Shown here one piece after another: positions 36,818-47,068 of a stretch of DNA of 64,000 nt; position 1 is the stretch's first letter, and each line of letters opens with the position of its first letter. The translations under genes were made by a program, and so were the position numbers. The notes beneath the pieces are model-generated. The model did no database searches and was not told the origin of the DNA. It saw only the letters and a list, made by a program, of their open reading frames with translations. Origin of the DNA: Cardinium endosymbiont cEper1 of Encarsia pergandiella (GTDB taxonomy: Bacteria > Bacteroidota > Bacteroidia > Cytophagales > Amoebophilaceae); NCBI RefSeq assembly GCF_000304455.1, contig NC_018605.1, forward strand, positions 35 to 64,034. Direction: 5' to 3'.

Positions 36818-36898
36818 GTCTTTACTGCAACAATTGTTGAATTGTGTTAAAGCTTGTTCTTCTATATTTAAACCATAAATATGAATTTTTTTATCCAT
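36818..36898 (-). pseudogene. Truncated gene start, possibly rtcB, cut by IS6
   Basis: From the ATG at 36896-36898 the frame reads DKKIHIYGLNIEEQALTQFN and runs into the IS6 end at 36817, then stops inside the element at 36770. The pattern (short beta strand, GxxIExQALxQF) resembles the N-terminus of RtcB-type RNA ligases, but 27 residues are too few to be sure. Only the start of the gene survives. Confidence 0.45.
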
Positions 36899-36925
36899 GA
36901 CAAATCAAGTAAATAAATCCAGATT

Positions 36926-37099
36926 TCACGTTACGCTACTAAGCGCTTCTTGTAACAGATCTAGTGATAAGCATTGTACCATACTATTGGATAATTTATA
37001 ACGCAATATAGCCTTACTGTGCCAGTCTATAATAGCTGAAAAATAGATAAATCTTGCTTTAGTTCTAATATAAGCAGTATCAGCACGCAAATACAGCCC
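36926..37099 (-). pseudogene. IS3-family transposase remnant
   Basis: A frame of about 57 codons without start reads YLRADTAYIRTKARFIYFS, then AIIDWHSKAILRYKLSNSM and LDLLQEALSS. This is the DxTYI...AIIDWxSR...WxLS block of IS3-type (IS150/IS2 OrfB) DDE transposases, holding the first two catalytic Asp. Nothing of the rest of the element remains. It lies directly after the holB stop codon. Confidence 0.75.
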
Positions 37100-37111
37100 C
37101 GCTTGAAATAG

Positions 37112-38239
37112 CTAAATAGAGGCAAAAATATTTATGATTTGAATGGACATATGGAGGTAAACCATTTTTGGATTGCCATTTCGTTCTACATAATAATAAG
37201 CCTGCATCAATTGTGTTATAATCTCTTTTAATTGGTTTATGCTCACATTAAGACCAAATTTCTTGAGAAACGTTGCCTCAGCAGGCAAACCTAGTTGAAA
37301 AAGTGGATGATTGAATTTGCCCAATAAGGTGGCTCTACTCATCTGTAGTGCATAAGTAAAAAAATTCTTTTGTACTTCAATAGATAGTTTATAAAATACT
37401 TCAGCTTGGGCAACTAATTTAATCAAATTACCACTATAGCAACAACGTATCCACTGACTAAAATAGTCAAAGTTTTCCCTAACACTTTGCTCGATCAGTT
37501 GAAAAGCTTTAGACAGATTCCCTTGAGCTAGAAATGCTATCTCTTTACATCGATGGGCATCTAAATCGCTATAGCTATTGCGCAACATTTGCTCAATGGC
37601 TTCTTCGGAAAAAGGAGGAATAGCATGGTGTTGAGCACGTGATCGAATGGTTGGTAATACTTTTTCACTATTGGAACCCACCAATAAAAAAACAGTAGAT
37701 GGCGGTGGCTCTTCTAAGGTTTTTAATAGTGCATTAGCTGCTGTATGATGGAGATATTCTGGTAGCCATATGCAGACAACTTTATATGGCCCCATAAAAG
37801 GTTTTAAGCTAAGTTGTTCGATAATTTTACCAACCTCTTTTTTACTAATTTGACATTGTTTACGATCAAAGTGCATAGCACTAATCCACTCTTCTAACGT
37901 CAAAAAAGGATTTTTTTTAAGCAAATTACGGAATGTGTCTAGATAATTCCTATCTGATTGCGCATCAAAAATTGCACTACTAGTTTTTTTAGGAAAAATT
38001 AGTAGCAAATCCGGATGGGTCAATTGTTCCATGCTGGCACAGGAAAAACAATTGCCACAAGCATTTGTTTGCTTAGGGGATCTACAATTTAGATAAGTAG
38101 CAAAGGCTAATGCTAAAGCAAGATTTGCAGAACCAGTAGGACCTATAAAAAGCTGCGCATGTGCTACCTTATCGGTAGCAGCCATTCTTATTAAAGCATT
38201 TTTAAAAGCGTAGTGGTCAGGTATCTTGGCAAATTGCAT
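37112..38239 (-). CDS. holB: DNA polymerase III delta' subunit
   Basis: 375 residues, part of the clamp loader. The P-loop is degenerate (GPTGSANLALALAF, no GKT Lys), as expected for delta', which does not hydrolyse ATP. A zinc module CGNCFSC with an upstream Cys (CRSPKQTNAC) is present, LLKTLEEPPPSTVFLLV is the conserved core, and TIRSRAQHH replaces the usual SRC arginine-finger motif. A C-terminal collar domain follows. Complete; ATG at 38239. Confidence 0.88.
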   Translation of the reverse strand: MQFAKIPDHYAFKNALIRMAATDKVAHAQLFIGPTGSANLALALAFATYLNCRSPKQTNACGNCFSCASMEQLTHPDLLLIFPKKTSSAIFDAQSDRNYLDTFRNLLKKNPFLTLEEWISAMHFDRKQCQISKKEVGKIIEQLSLKPFMGPYKVVCIWLPEYLHHTAANALLKTLEEPPPSTVFLLVGSNSEKVLPTIRSRAQHHAIPPFSEEAIEQMLRNSYSDLDAHRCKEIAFLAQGNLSKAFQLIEQSVRENFDYFSQWIRCCYSGNLIKLVAQAEVFYKLSIEVQKNFFTYALQMSRATLLGKFNHPLFQLGLPAEATFLKKFGLNVSINQLKEIITQLMQAYYYVERNGNPKMVYLHMSIQIINIFASI

Positions 38240-38565
38240 ATCAAATAATAGATTTAAATCTTTGCTACTTGAACACCTAGTCTATTCCCTTTTTTTAGCA
38301 ACACCATATACTTACAACCAGCTAATGCATATAGGAAGAAATTTTTATGTATCCTGCATTACTTTCTGATTAATTGAAAACTACAAAAAATTAACCCCTG
38401 ATGCAAAAAATTGATCTAACAGATATGGTTAAAAATGCAAACATCAAAAGGAACTTTGACACAACCACTAACGGGTTCCTTGAATTGCGACCATTGACTA
38501 AACGTAATACCAAACTATATGTATTGGTTAGAAGAAACAATAGACTTTATAGATTATTAGTCTAT
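38240..38565. other. Intergenic region with no supported gene
   Basis: About 325 bases between the divergent holB start and the rpmE2 end. A plus-strand ORF from 38401 runs on into rpmE2 but has no recognisable motif and half of it is antisense to that gene. No hairpin, tRNA or repeat was found. Confidence 0.45.
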
Positions 38566-38823
38566 TTAAATAGTAACATTTTTCTTTTTGTACTTTTGAT
38601 TGAAACGCTCAATCCTACCTGCTGTATCTACAAAAATTTTCTTACCTGTATAAAAAGGATGGGAAACATAACTAACTTCTACTTTAAACAAAGGATATGT
38701 TTTTTTATCTTCCCACTCAATAGTTTCTGATGTATGTATAGTAGAACGCGTCATAAACTTAGCACCACTAGAAGTGTCTAAAAAGACAACTGGCCTATAT
38801 TCTGGATGAATGTCTTTTTTCAT
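38566..38823 (-). CDS. rpmE2: Ribosomal protein L31, type B
   Basis: 85 residues. The start [19 protein letters not shown] and the end [20 protein letters not shown] are typical of L31. The CxxC zinc motif is missing, so this is the zinc-independent form. The ATG at 38821-38823 gives the family start; a longer frame to 38868 would add 15 unrelated residues. Confidence 0.95.
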   Translation of the reverse strand: MKKDIHPEYRPVVFLDTSSGAKFMTRSTIHTSETIEWEDKKTYPLFKVEVSYVSHPFYTGKKIFVDTAGRIERFNQKYKKKNVTI

Positions 38824-38985
38824 AAGTATATTAAATAGTATAATTGACTGGATAAAACTATCCCTCAAATCTAGGAAAATTTATCCATTATCTCTACGTT
38901 TCTTTGGTTAAAAAATAGTACTTTATCCTCTTAAACTTTTGATTAATCAGAAAGATTCTTGCATAACAGGGCTAGTAATCCAATG

Positions 38986-39726
38986 TTATTGGTGCACAGC
39001 TTCGTATTCTTCTTCCTCCCACCACAAATTGGTCACATAATACTTAATCATACTATCTTCTCCATAATCACGTTGGGTTTTTATTTGTAAAGTATAGTTA
39101 AAAGTATCTCCAGCCCAGCGAAACTTAATTTTATTTCTAAAACTTCCATAATAGGCTTTTACAGTACTAACCTTATTGCTGGAATCTCCAAATGTGCTGA
39201 GTGCTATAGCATGAGTCATAGCATATAAACCACGCCCTTTTTTACCAATTTTAGCAATGACTTCAAATGCATGGCATGCATTTAATGTAGGTGTAATACT
39301 ATACCAGTTGCCATCTCCAGGGACTTCACCAGAAGCATATGCTCCCCTACGCCCATGCATACTGACGTTACCATTTACAGTTAATTTTTCTGATGGATTG
39401 GTGGTGCCTATACCAACATGGCCATTAGACTGGACAAGGAATCTACTCTCCCCTTCTTTATCCACAAGATTAAACCCAAAGGATGGCGTATTTTTAGGAT
39501 ATTGTTCAATACTCCAGGTAGGTTTAAAATCATTTAAGTTATTAAACAATGTTATCAACTTAGCGGAACTACCTTTAGGAGATAAACTCAAGCCATAATC
39601 TTGAGAAAGAATTTTATCATCTTGTTTATGGAACATGGAATCTATCAAATCTTCAAAATCACGTTGGGTAGGAATAGATCCCTTTTCAAAGCTTTTCTTT
39701 AGTTCTTCTCTACTAGTGATGGCCAT
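38986..39726 (-). CDS. Tail-fibre-like protein of a contractile injection system
   Basis: 246 residues, no enzyme motif. It starts AITSREELKKSFEKGSIPTQ, then IDSMFHKQDD, which recalls the N-termini of small fibre or adhesin proteins in Bacteroidota injection-system loci. The middle has NGHVGIGTTNPSEKLTVNGN, a phage-fibre pattern (VGIGTTxPxxKLxVxG). The C-terminal part is beta-rich and unrecognised. The start overlaps the end of the baseplate gene by 14 bases, so the two are translationally coupled. It is probably the receptor-binding or chaperone-like fibre of this apparatus; that role rests on context and one motif. Confidence 0.7.
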   Translation of the reverse strand: MAITSREELKKSFEKGSIPTQRDFEDLIDSMFHKQDDKILSQDYGLSLSPKGSSAKLITLFNNLNDFKPTWSIEQYPKNTPSFGFNLVDKEGESRFLVQSNGHVGIGTTNPSEKLTVNGNVSMHGRRGAYASGEVPGDGNWYSITPTLNACHAFEVIAKIGKKGRGLYAMTHAIALSTFGDSSNKVSTVKAYYGSFRNKIKFRWAGDTFNYTLQIKTQRDYGEDSMIKYYVTNLWWEEEEYEAVHQ

Positions 39727-42700
39727 GATCGGTTTTAATGTATTTTTTAGTGATTAAATAGTATTGTTCTAAGCTTGGTATAGGGCTATCTTGATCTATA
39801 CATGGCGGCAACAGTTCTTCTTCTTTAGGCACTTGCCATGGACCTACTATAAAATCTTCAGCAATAGCCATATCACCTATGCTACCGTGACGCAATTTCA
39901 GAGCAGTATCAAATGTATCCACAACAGCTATTTTATGCTTTTTTGAAGAAACCATGACAGACCATGGATGGCTGGCAAATAAATGGCTATCATAGGTTGT
40001 TATCTTATCTAATTTTAAGTCTGGAGGTTTACCAGAATACTTTAATATAGAAAAATTTCCTATGCCTTCTACATAATAACGGTTATTAATGAAGTCTATA
40101 ATTTTAGACGTAGGTATACTATCACCCAACTGGACATCTTCTGATGGGTTCAATAACCATGGAGAAAAAAAGTTATATAAGTCTTGGTGTAGTAAATTTA
40201 AAAATAATCCTTTTTCATAATCAGGTTTAAATTTAACCGTAAAATTAACCTTCACATCCTCATAAGTGGGATTTACTACTTCACACTTTATAAATGGAGC
40301 ACTTACACTTTGAATATATGTTTTAATTTTAGCTAATAGCTGCCTACTTACCATGGGCATACCCACACTAAGCTCTGTTTTAGCCATCACTACAATAGTT
40401 ATATGACCAGGATTTATCATATTATTCCTGCTTTTTGAGGTATGGTTGATACACTTTACCCTGAAAATTTCTGGAAATTTTTCAAGGATCATTCGTTCAT
40501 AATCCCAGACCGATATGGCTCTATTTTTATGCCTTAACCGCTCACTAACCCGTCTATATAAGGCTTGGTGATTTTCAAACTGTCTTCCTCCAAAGGTTTG
40601 ACAAGGCTGTTGGACCAATTCAATACCCTCTATAGGATTTTTAAGCTGTTGAATCGCTTTTTCGGGTAGTACTGGAGTAGAAAAAACACCATTTTTATCC
40701 ATAAGTCTTGAGACAGGAACGGCTTGTATATAAACGCCTACTATAGTGGGCAGGACGCCGATGTCATTCATAAATTGTGCTTTAAACCAAGTTAATCCTG
40801 GCTTCATGCAGGTATTATTTTTATTGAGATCACTGGGCAATTTAGATAAATCAAAGATCATAATGCCAGACTTGGATAACCCATTGGTGCCGTCTACAAC
40901 AATCGCTTCCTCAAAGGGCTCCCAAATATTATCATATAAGTAGAACCATTTGGGTTTTGGGGTTTCTTGATCTGAACTATTTTCACGAATAGCTATATGC
41001 ATGGATAAATTTGTACCATTTAGATCTTCTATACCAAAAGCTATAAATTGCTCTGGTATCAATGGTAATAATGTAACTGGTGCGACTAACTTGCTGGGAA
41101 ATAGCTTTAAATAGCCAAAAGAAGCAAGACGAAAAAAACTGTTTAGATACTTTTCTTCCTCTTCTCCAGGAGGAGAAGTCAATACAATAGACTCCTCTGC
41201 TTCATAATCTACGGTAATGGCCTTGATACGGGGTGTATAAGGCTCATTCAAAATAATAGAATCTTCTTCTTGTTTTTTCTGAACATTTTTAACGAGTACA
41301 CTACTCATCAAATTGGGATAGATAGCATGACCAAAAGCTTGTTCGGGTGTATATAATTGCAATTTTAAGAAGCCGGCTGCTGTTTTAGGACCATAAACGG
41401 AAACATCTAACGGGGTATTTGTTTTAGTGATCCGTAATGCAGCTACATCAATTTCACTAATGGTCCTAAGATCATCTAACCGCTCACTACCTTTACTGGT
41501 TTTAACAACTTGAAAAAGAGATACCCGTTGCCTATTTTGAACATAAGATGGATTCCAATGCTGATGATTTAAGTAAGAAATACTGACTTTGAAGTCATCA
41601 TTGTTCACTTTAATAGGATACGCATCATAATAACTCTTAAACCCTCCTTCTATCGTAGGAAGACTATCCCATTTGATATGTATTTTTAAATCAGTTAAAT
41701 TTTTAGAAAAAATTTCGCCACTTCCTATATAAAAACTACTGTCTAATTTGGCTAATGGGCCGAAAGGTTCAAAAATTTGACTATTATCAATAATACCTAA
41801 TTGATTCTGAAGAATTAATCCACGATATCCCTGTACACGAACCTTTAAATCTATTCTTTCCAATACCAATCCACTTAAAAGATACAAACCAGTAAGTGAG
41901 GCGCCATCACGTATGCCAATAGATAAAGTAGGAGTCCCAGGATTAACGATACCCCCTTTGTATTCGGTAGGCAACGCTTCGACTGGTGGTACTTCTGTAT
42001 TGAGCAATAGTGTCATATCTAGACAACAGGTATCATGGATAAACCGTATCGTTACAAATTCTTTTGGTATATCTAACCACCCATCTTTAGTGGTAACTTG
42101 TACCCTTAACATGCTGTGAAAGATATCTGACAATTGTTTTAACAATCCTTCATTATCCATTTCTTTACTTGGATTCCTCTTGATTAATACCTGAAAAGAC
42201 TCAAAGTTAAATTTCCATTTTATATAAATGGTACGAATGCCTTCAGAAAGATACAATAAAGGGGAACCAACCAATAAAGCCAAGTGTTGGTTGGTTTGCT
42301 TTTTGGCTACTTTATTATCTTTTAAGGTAGGGAATAATTGAAAGGGAAGGGTCTGCAAGAGTTCTCTATTATAAGTAGCAGCAGATAATTCAATGGTTTG
42401 ATATCCTTCTTTATCAATTTTTTTAGTAGTAAATAGGGTATTAATCTCAGAAATTTTGGCTTTATTTAAGGTTATATTCCTTTTTGTTTCAAACAAAATA
42501 TCTTCACCATTAACTGGATTTTTTGCAACCAAAAGGCTGCCTTCTGGTACAAAAGCAAAAGAATGGTTGGGGCTAAGCACAAAATGGACATAAGCCTGGT
42601 CCGGAATAGAAGGATTATTATTAAATTTTAATACATGCCTATAGTAGTGATCTAAGCTCTTTTGTGGAATATAATTAAGGTGGCCATCTGCATACTCTAG

Positions 42701-43486
42701 GAGCTGTAAAAAAGCTATCAATAGTGCCATATGCGGTTCTTTGTTCTTAGAAGAAAGGGTGTCAAAATAATCGCTAGCAGATAGCGCTTTTAAGGTATAA
42801 ATGGTATTAAAAACTGCATCAAAAAAATCATCAAAGATATCAATAACTTGATCATCATTAAGCTGTCTACACCCTACTTCATCATAAAACAAATCGGATT
42901 TTAATTGCCATAAAGAAGTATTATCACACTTTTGATAAAGAAAAGTAGAAAAGTTTATAAAAGATTGAATAGAACTGGTTTTATGATACTGCTGGAGCAA
43001 TCCATATATTTTAGTGATATGGGTATTGATTTCTTCATCTATAATAGTAGCTAGTTTTACTCGAACTATATCTTCATTGGATAGGTTTTTATACCAATAA
43101 TCCAATAATATAATCAGCTCTTGCGCGACGGACAATATGGTTTCCATAGACTTGCCATCTGAAATGCCTCTATGCATCCGCCGTAGTGTTAAAAAATCTT
43201 CATGAATACGTTTTTTTAACGTATCAATATTGGTATGCAAAATTAGAGAACGTACAACTGTATCATCCTGCTCTAGAAACCTTCGCCAGATATTTTCATC
43301 TATTCGTTGATTGTTGTTGTCGTAGTAGGCTAATAAATCTGTATACAGATAAAGAAAGCGAAGGTGATCACTAAGTTGTCTATCACTAATCAAGAGATCG
43401 TTTTCTACTAATTGAGGAAGTAATCGTTCAGCGTGGCAGGTGCCTCTTCTGGCAAATAAAATATTAAGTTTCTTTTGAATATTCAT
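39713..43486 (-). CDS. Baseplate protein of an Afp-like contractile injection system (Afp11/gpJ-like)
   Basis: 1257 residues, one uninterrupted frame. The C-terminal quarter has the gpJ-like pattern: RRVSERLRHKNRAISVWDYE, then MILEKFPEIFRVKCINHT, GHITIVVMAK and IKTYIQSVSAPFIKCEVVNP, as in Afp11 and related baseplate wedge proteins. The N-terminal part is helical and probably contacts neighbouring wedge subunits. Amoebophilus and Cardinium carry such clusters (the subtype iv system), often split over several loci. Here only this gene and the fibre-like gene are present. The assignment to the baseplate is good; whether it is Afp11 or Afp12 is less sure. Confidence 0.8.
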   Translation of the reverse strand: MNIQKKLNILFARRGTCHAERLLPQLVENDLLISDRQLSDHLRFLYLYTDLLAYYDNNNQRIDENIWRRFLEQDDTVVRSLILHTNIDTLKKRIHEDFLTLRRMHRGISDGKSMETILSVAQELIILLDYWYKNLSNEDIVRVKLATIIDEEINTHITKIYGLLQQYHKTSSIQSFINFSTFLYQKCDNTSLWQLKSDLFYDEVGCRQLNDDQVIDIFDDFFDAVFNTIYTLKALSASDYFDTLSSKNKEPHMALLIAFLQLLEYADGHLNYIPQKSLDHYYRHVLKFNNNPSIPDQAYVHFVLSPNHSFAFVPEGSLLVAKNPVNGEDILFETKRNITLNKAKISEINTLFTTKKIDKEGYQTIELSAATYNRELLQTLPFQLFPTLKDNKVAKKQTNQHLALLVGSPLLYLSEGIRTIYIKWKFNFESFQVLIKRNPSKEMDNEGLLKQLSDIFHSMLRVQVTTKDGWLDIPKEFVTIRFIHDTCCLDMTLLLNTEVPPVEALPTEYKGGIVNPGTPTLSIGIRDGASLTGLYLLSGLVLERIDLKVRVQGYRGLILQNQLGIIDNSQIFEPFGPLAKLDSSFYIGSGEIFSKNLTDLKIHIKWDSLPTIEGGFKSYYDAYPIKVNNDDFKVSISYLNHQHWNPSYVQNRQRVSLFQVVKTSKGSERLDDLRTISEIDVAALRITKTNTPLDVSVYGPKTAAGFLKLQLYTPEQAFGHAIYPNLMSSVLVKNVQKKQEEDSIILNEPYTPRIKAITVDYEAEESIVLTSPPGEEEEKYLNSFFRLASFGYLKLFPSKLVAPVTLLPLIPEQFIAFGIEDLNGTNLSMHIAIRENSSDQETPKPKWFYLYDNIWEPFEEAIVVDGTNGLSKSGIMIFDLSKLPSDLNKNNTCMKPGLTWFKAQFMNDIGVLPTIVGVYIQAVPVSRLMDKNGVFSTPVLPEKAIQQLKNPIEGIELVQQPCQTFGGRQFENHQALYRRVSERLRHKNRAISVWDYERMILEKFPEIFRVKCINHTSKSRNNMINPGHITIVVMAKTELSVGMPMVSRQLLAKIKTYIQSVSAPFIKCEVVNPTYEDVKVNFTVKFKPDYEKGLFLNLLHQDLYNFFSPWLLNPSEDVQLGDSIPTSKIIDFINNRYYVEGIGNFSILKYSGKPPDLKLDKITTYDSHLFASHPWSVMVSSKKHKIAVVDTFDTALKLRHGSIGDMAIAEDFIVGPWQVPKEEELLPPCIDQDSPIPSLEQYYLITKKYIKTDHGHH

Positions 43487-43621
43487 ACATTTAAACTATG
43501 ATCTTTTTTCAAAAATTAAGATATTGGGTTAAAAGTAAGGGAAATGTGGAGAGAATCGCCCTGCTTTCACATTAATCTAATCTAAAAAGCACTTATAAAA
43601 AAGTAATTAAGCTGAAAATTT

Positions 43622-44185
43622 ATGCACTTCTTATCTTATGTACTGAGCATAGTCGCTTGTATCACAACAAATCTTAAATGGAATCAGTCTATTAGCTTTT
43701 GCTACAAAGGAGAAGTGGCTGTACAAACCTTGTGCAACATGGAATCGGAAACTACCAATGAACAAGATATGCCTGCTGATTCTTTAGATGAAATACTCAA
43801 AAAGGAAACCCATTCTGGGGGTGCGATTCAAAATATATTAGGTGGTTTGGCACTTTGTTACAATGTTTTGACCAATCTTCTTTTATACCCAATTTTTTCT
43901 TTTTTATTATTGCTATTGTCGATAGGAGCTATTGTACTGGGTGTACTTTGGATCAAGAAAATAAAAAATGAAAAATCAATTTCCACAAGATGGATCCTAT
44001 GTACTTGTTTGTATTTACTTTTGTATCTAGATCTATTTTTAGTCGTCCACCAGAAAAAGAAAATTCTTCTTTTAATGCTAGAATTAGAAAAAGATCTTTT
44101 TTTAATAATCGCTGGTGCATGTATAGGTTATGTAGTAGGTAAGTTCTTTTCTAGTAAGTTTTTTGAAGAAAAAGAATTGCCTTAG
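43622..44185 (+). CDS. Membrane protein of unknown function
   Basis: 187 residues. An N-terminal hydrophobic stretch (about 3-18) may be a signal peptide. Three further hydrophobic segments follow at roughly 88-110, 124-140 and 155-172, separated by Lys/Glu-rich loops. The tail is charged (SSKFFEEKELP). I recognise no family. It lies divergently from the baseplate gene, 135 bases away, which does not by itself link their roles. Confidence 0.6.
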   Translation: MHFLSYVLSIVACITTNLKWNQSISFCYKGEVAVQTLCNMESETTNEQDMPADSLDEILKKETHSGGAIQNILGGLALCYNVLTNLLLYPIFSFLLLLLSIGAIVLGVLWIKKIKNEKSISTRWILCTCLYLLLYLDLFLVVHQKKKILLLMLELEKDLFLIIAGACIGYVVGKFFSSKFFEEKELP

Positions 44186-44381
44186 ATCCAAAAAGATTCT
44201 ATTGCATTTATTCTAAAAAATATTATTATTATTATTATTCCTTAATTGAATTTAAAAATTCAGTGATGATGCGCACTATTTTTCCAAGTAATCTATAATT
44301 CTTCACTCAGGTCATGGTTAAAGAGGATGGTAGGGCCTAAGTTTTTACACAATTTTTTCAAGATGTTTACCACTTAGCATT

Positions 44382-45827
44382 ATGTCAGTTGATTTTTTAT
44401 TGGTTTCATTCGCCATATTTTTGCTATGTACGTTGTTGGTTTCTTTGTGCACCTTGAATAGAAACAAAAAAGTTACCAACTTTGTAGCGCATGCTATTGG
44501 ACATAAACAATTTTCTACATTTACTATAGTAGCTACTATAGCAGGTGTCCATTGTACTGGCCCATTACTACACTATAGTATAGTAGATGTTCCTAGTAAG
44601 GGCGTTTTCTATATAGCGTATAGAATAGGTATTACGCTTTTTCCCTTATTATTCTTAAGCTGGTTATCAGGCCGTATGCACAAGTTTATGGATAACCTAT
44701 CGATGCCAGAGACAATGGCTACTGCATATGGTAGTTGTGGAAGATTGATTACTGCTCTGTTTGAGGTTGCTAATGCAGTCATTATTATTTCATTACAAAT
44801 CCATGTTATATATAATACAGCTAGCCGATTGATCCCTTCAGCTAGTCCACTGGTGGTTACTATACTCATCGCTATAGTCATGGTTGTTTATGCAATGTTT
44901 GGTGGTGCGCGTGCTATTGCGTTGACAGATGTATGGCAATGCACTGTTTTTACTACACTTCTTATTGTACTAACTTGGCTAGTTTTTAAGCAAACAGGTC
45001 AACCAATTATTGAAATGATTGACTTTTTGCAAGATCAAAAACAATTCGAACTACATAATCTTATGCCCTCCGATGGTAAGGTAAAAAGCATACTGCGATA
45101 CCTTTCTTTTATTTTTAGTTCGGTAAGTCCATATCTTGTCCATAATGTATATATAGCTTCTAGCCCAACTCAGGCAAGAAAAGCATTCTTATATGCGGGT
45201 ATTTTTTGTACTGCTATTGTAGCATCTATGCTAGTAGTGGGTTTGTTTAGCTTTGTCCGGTTTCCCAATATACCCTCTAAAGATATTTGGGATTATTTTC
45301 TTGCCCATGCTTCTCCTCACTTAAAAGGAATGGTCTGTTTGATTATATTAGCTTGCGCTATGTCTACGGTCGATTCTAGGTTACATGTAGTGGGTATTAT
45401 GTTTGCTTATGATATACCCAAAAGTATACCTTTTTTAAAAAGATTTGTTTATCCCCACCAACTTCTAGTCGCACGTCTAGCGCTGTTGCTGGTGGCAGTA
45501 TTCACTTTGGTGCTCTCTTTTAATTCTTTGTCTATACTACGGAAAATCCTTGCATGGTATGGTCGTTTGTATGTACCCATACTAATGGCTCCATTTATTT
45601 TAGTTGTTTTAGATTTCCGTACTACTTTGCCTGTTGCTTTAATAGGCATGGTTACGGGCTTACTATCTGTTTTTGCTTGGCACAAATGGATATTTCCTAT
45701 ACTTCGTACAGATAGTAGCCAGGTGCCTTGTATGTTAATGACTAGCTTGGCTATGATCGTAGTACACTATTTAGTAAACAGACAAAAAAAGATAAGATCC
45801 TCTAAAAAAAAGCTTGGGTCGATTTAG
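44382..45827 (+). CDS. Sodium:solute symporter family transporter
   Basis: 481 residues with about 12-13 membrane segments. The early ATIAGVHCTGPLLHYSIVD and the later VYAMFGGARAIALTDVWQ are the landmarks of the SSS (SLC5-like) fold: in the latter, GGxxAVxxTDxxQ is the family signature. Na+ or H+ driven uptake of an amino acid, sugar or similar solute is likely. The substrate cannot be inferred and no enzyme genes are beside it. Confidence 0.85.
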   Translation: MSVDFLLVSFAIFLLCTLLVSLCTLNRNKKVTNFVAHAIGHKQFSTFTIVATIAGVHCTGPLLHYSIVDVPSKGVFYIAYRIGITLFPLLFLSWLSGRMHKFMDNLSMPETMATAYGSCGRLITALFEVANAVIIISLQIHVIYNTASRLIPSASPLVVTILIAIVMVVYAMFGGARAIALTDVWQCTVFTTLLIVLTWLVFKQTGQPIIEMIDFLQDQKQFELHNLMPSDGKVKSILRYLSFIFSSVSPYLVHNVYIASSPTQARKAFLYAGIFCTAIVASMLVVGLFSFVRFPNIPSKDIWDYFLAHASPHLKGMVCLIILACAMSTVDSRLHVVGIMFAYDIPKSIPFLKRFVYPHQLLVARLALLLVAVFTLVLSFNSLSILRKILAWYGRLYVPILMAPFILVVLDFRTTLPVALIGMVTGLLSVFAWHKWIFPILRTDSSQVPCMLMTSLAMIVVHYLVNRQKKIRSSKKKLGSI

Positions 45828-45976
45828 TTTATAATTAACAAGGGAACAGGCTTCTACAAAAGAAGGAATAAATATAATATAACTTAGTTGTTTTTTTAAT
45901 TGTATAGAAAATAGAATGCCCCCGTATCCAGTCTTAGGGTTTTGTATTAATTTTTAACTGTTTTAATTTTCATGAT

Positions 45977-47068
45977 ATGAAAAAAAAATATTATACCAGC
46001 TATTTCAGCGCTATCTTACCCATTGGGGTAGTTTGTTTTTTGATTCTGGCTTGTAGTAAGGTGAGGCGGGGGGAATATGCTATGGCTCATAGCCATGAGA
46101 ATAAAAACTTTCATACACACCATGGTACTTCTTGGCAGACTAATACAATAATATTACCCGAAGAAAAAACATTGGCAAAACTTTTTAAAGCAGTAGAGAA
46201 TAGTAATGAAAATGAAGTAAGATATATACTAGAGAAAGAGTTCAAAGGATATAGTAATATTATGGATCTTAAAAATTTTTGTTATGACAACAACCTATTT
46301 CATATAGCAGCAGGCATAAATGAAAATAAGGAAAATAAAGCACCACAAGCTATCATGGGATTACTATTGGATAAACTAAAACCTACCTTGATGGAAGAAA
46401 CATATGCTCTTCATCTTCTTTTTGAATGTTGGCCAAGCCGATGCGTACTAAAACCAATTGTAGAAAAAAGTTGTTTTTGGGACATAAATACAATGTACGA
46501 CTGCCTAGTAACACTACGCTATAAAGATGGTGAGCATACTGTAAACCGAAAACTAATGAATTTAGATCGTAGGTATACTAGTCTGTTTTTAAAAAAAAAT
46601 TCTTGGGATAAAACACCGCTATTAGTAGCAGCAGAATCAGGAAATATAGAAATAGTAAAAACTTTGCTAAAAGCTACCGTTGAGAATTTTGGAAACCGGT
46701 TTCTTTCAAATAACCAAGACAATAATTTGGAGGCAATATTTTCGCACATGAAGAACTTAGCACCCACCAATAGTGATATAGAAAATTTGGTCGGTTTATT
46801 AGACCCTTACATTGAAAATTTCAAAAAAATAGATAAACAGATGTCAGATGCATGTAAGTCAACTACAAATGGATCCTTAAACAATTCTATTACATCTAGT
46901 AACGATAGTTATAATTCTAATGAACCTTATAATTCTATAAATGATTATAACTCTTCTATTGCATCTAGTCGAGATAGTCATAACTCTCGTGAAGATCCTC
47001 CCCAAAATTCTATCAAAAAACCAATGCAACACAACATGCAAAAAAGATCCATAATCTGTAGTAGTTGA
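45977..47068 (+). CDS. Ankyrin-repeat lipoprotein, C-terminus ended by an IS
   Basis: 363 residues. The signal CFLILAC (residues 20-26) is a lipobox with Cys 26 as lipid site. At least two ankyrin-like repeats are visible: DNNLFHIAAGINENK near 100 and DKTPLLVAAESGNIEIVKTL near 212, the second a good consensus. Such proteins often bind host proteins. The tail is Ser/Asn-rich with short repeats (ASSRDSHNS, TSSNDSYNS). The last codons, TGTAGTAGTTGA, are the left end of the IS at 47058, so the original C-terminus is lost. Confidence 0.8.
   Translation: MKKKYYTSYFSAILPIGVVCFLILACSKVRRGEYAMAHSHENKNFHTHHGTSWQTNTIILPEEKTLAKLFKAVENSNENEVRYILEKEFKGYSNIMDLKNFCYDNNLFHIAAGINENKENKAPQAIMGLLLDKLKPTLMEETYALHLLFECWPSRCVLKPIVEKSCFWDINTMYDCLVTLRYKDGEHTVNRKLMNLDRRYTSLFLKKNSWDKTPLLVAAESGNIEIVKTLLKATVENFGNRFLSNNQDNNLEAIFSHMKNLAPTNSDIENLVGLLDPYIENFKKIDKQMSDACKSTTNGSLNNSITSSNDSYNSNEPYNSINDYNSSIASSRDSHNSREDPPQNSIKKPMQHNMQKRSIICSS

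Noticed and set aside
38401-38730. Plus-strand ORF of 109 codons
   Set aside because: Half of it is antisense to rpmE2 and the rest has no recognisable motif.
44219-44240. ATT trinucleotide run
   Set aside because: Short run in an AT-rich intergenic region without a nearby start codon or hairpin; no reason to assign a function.
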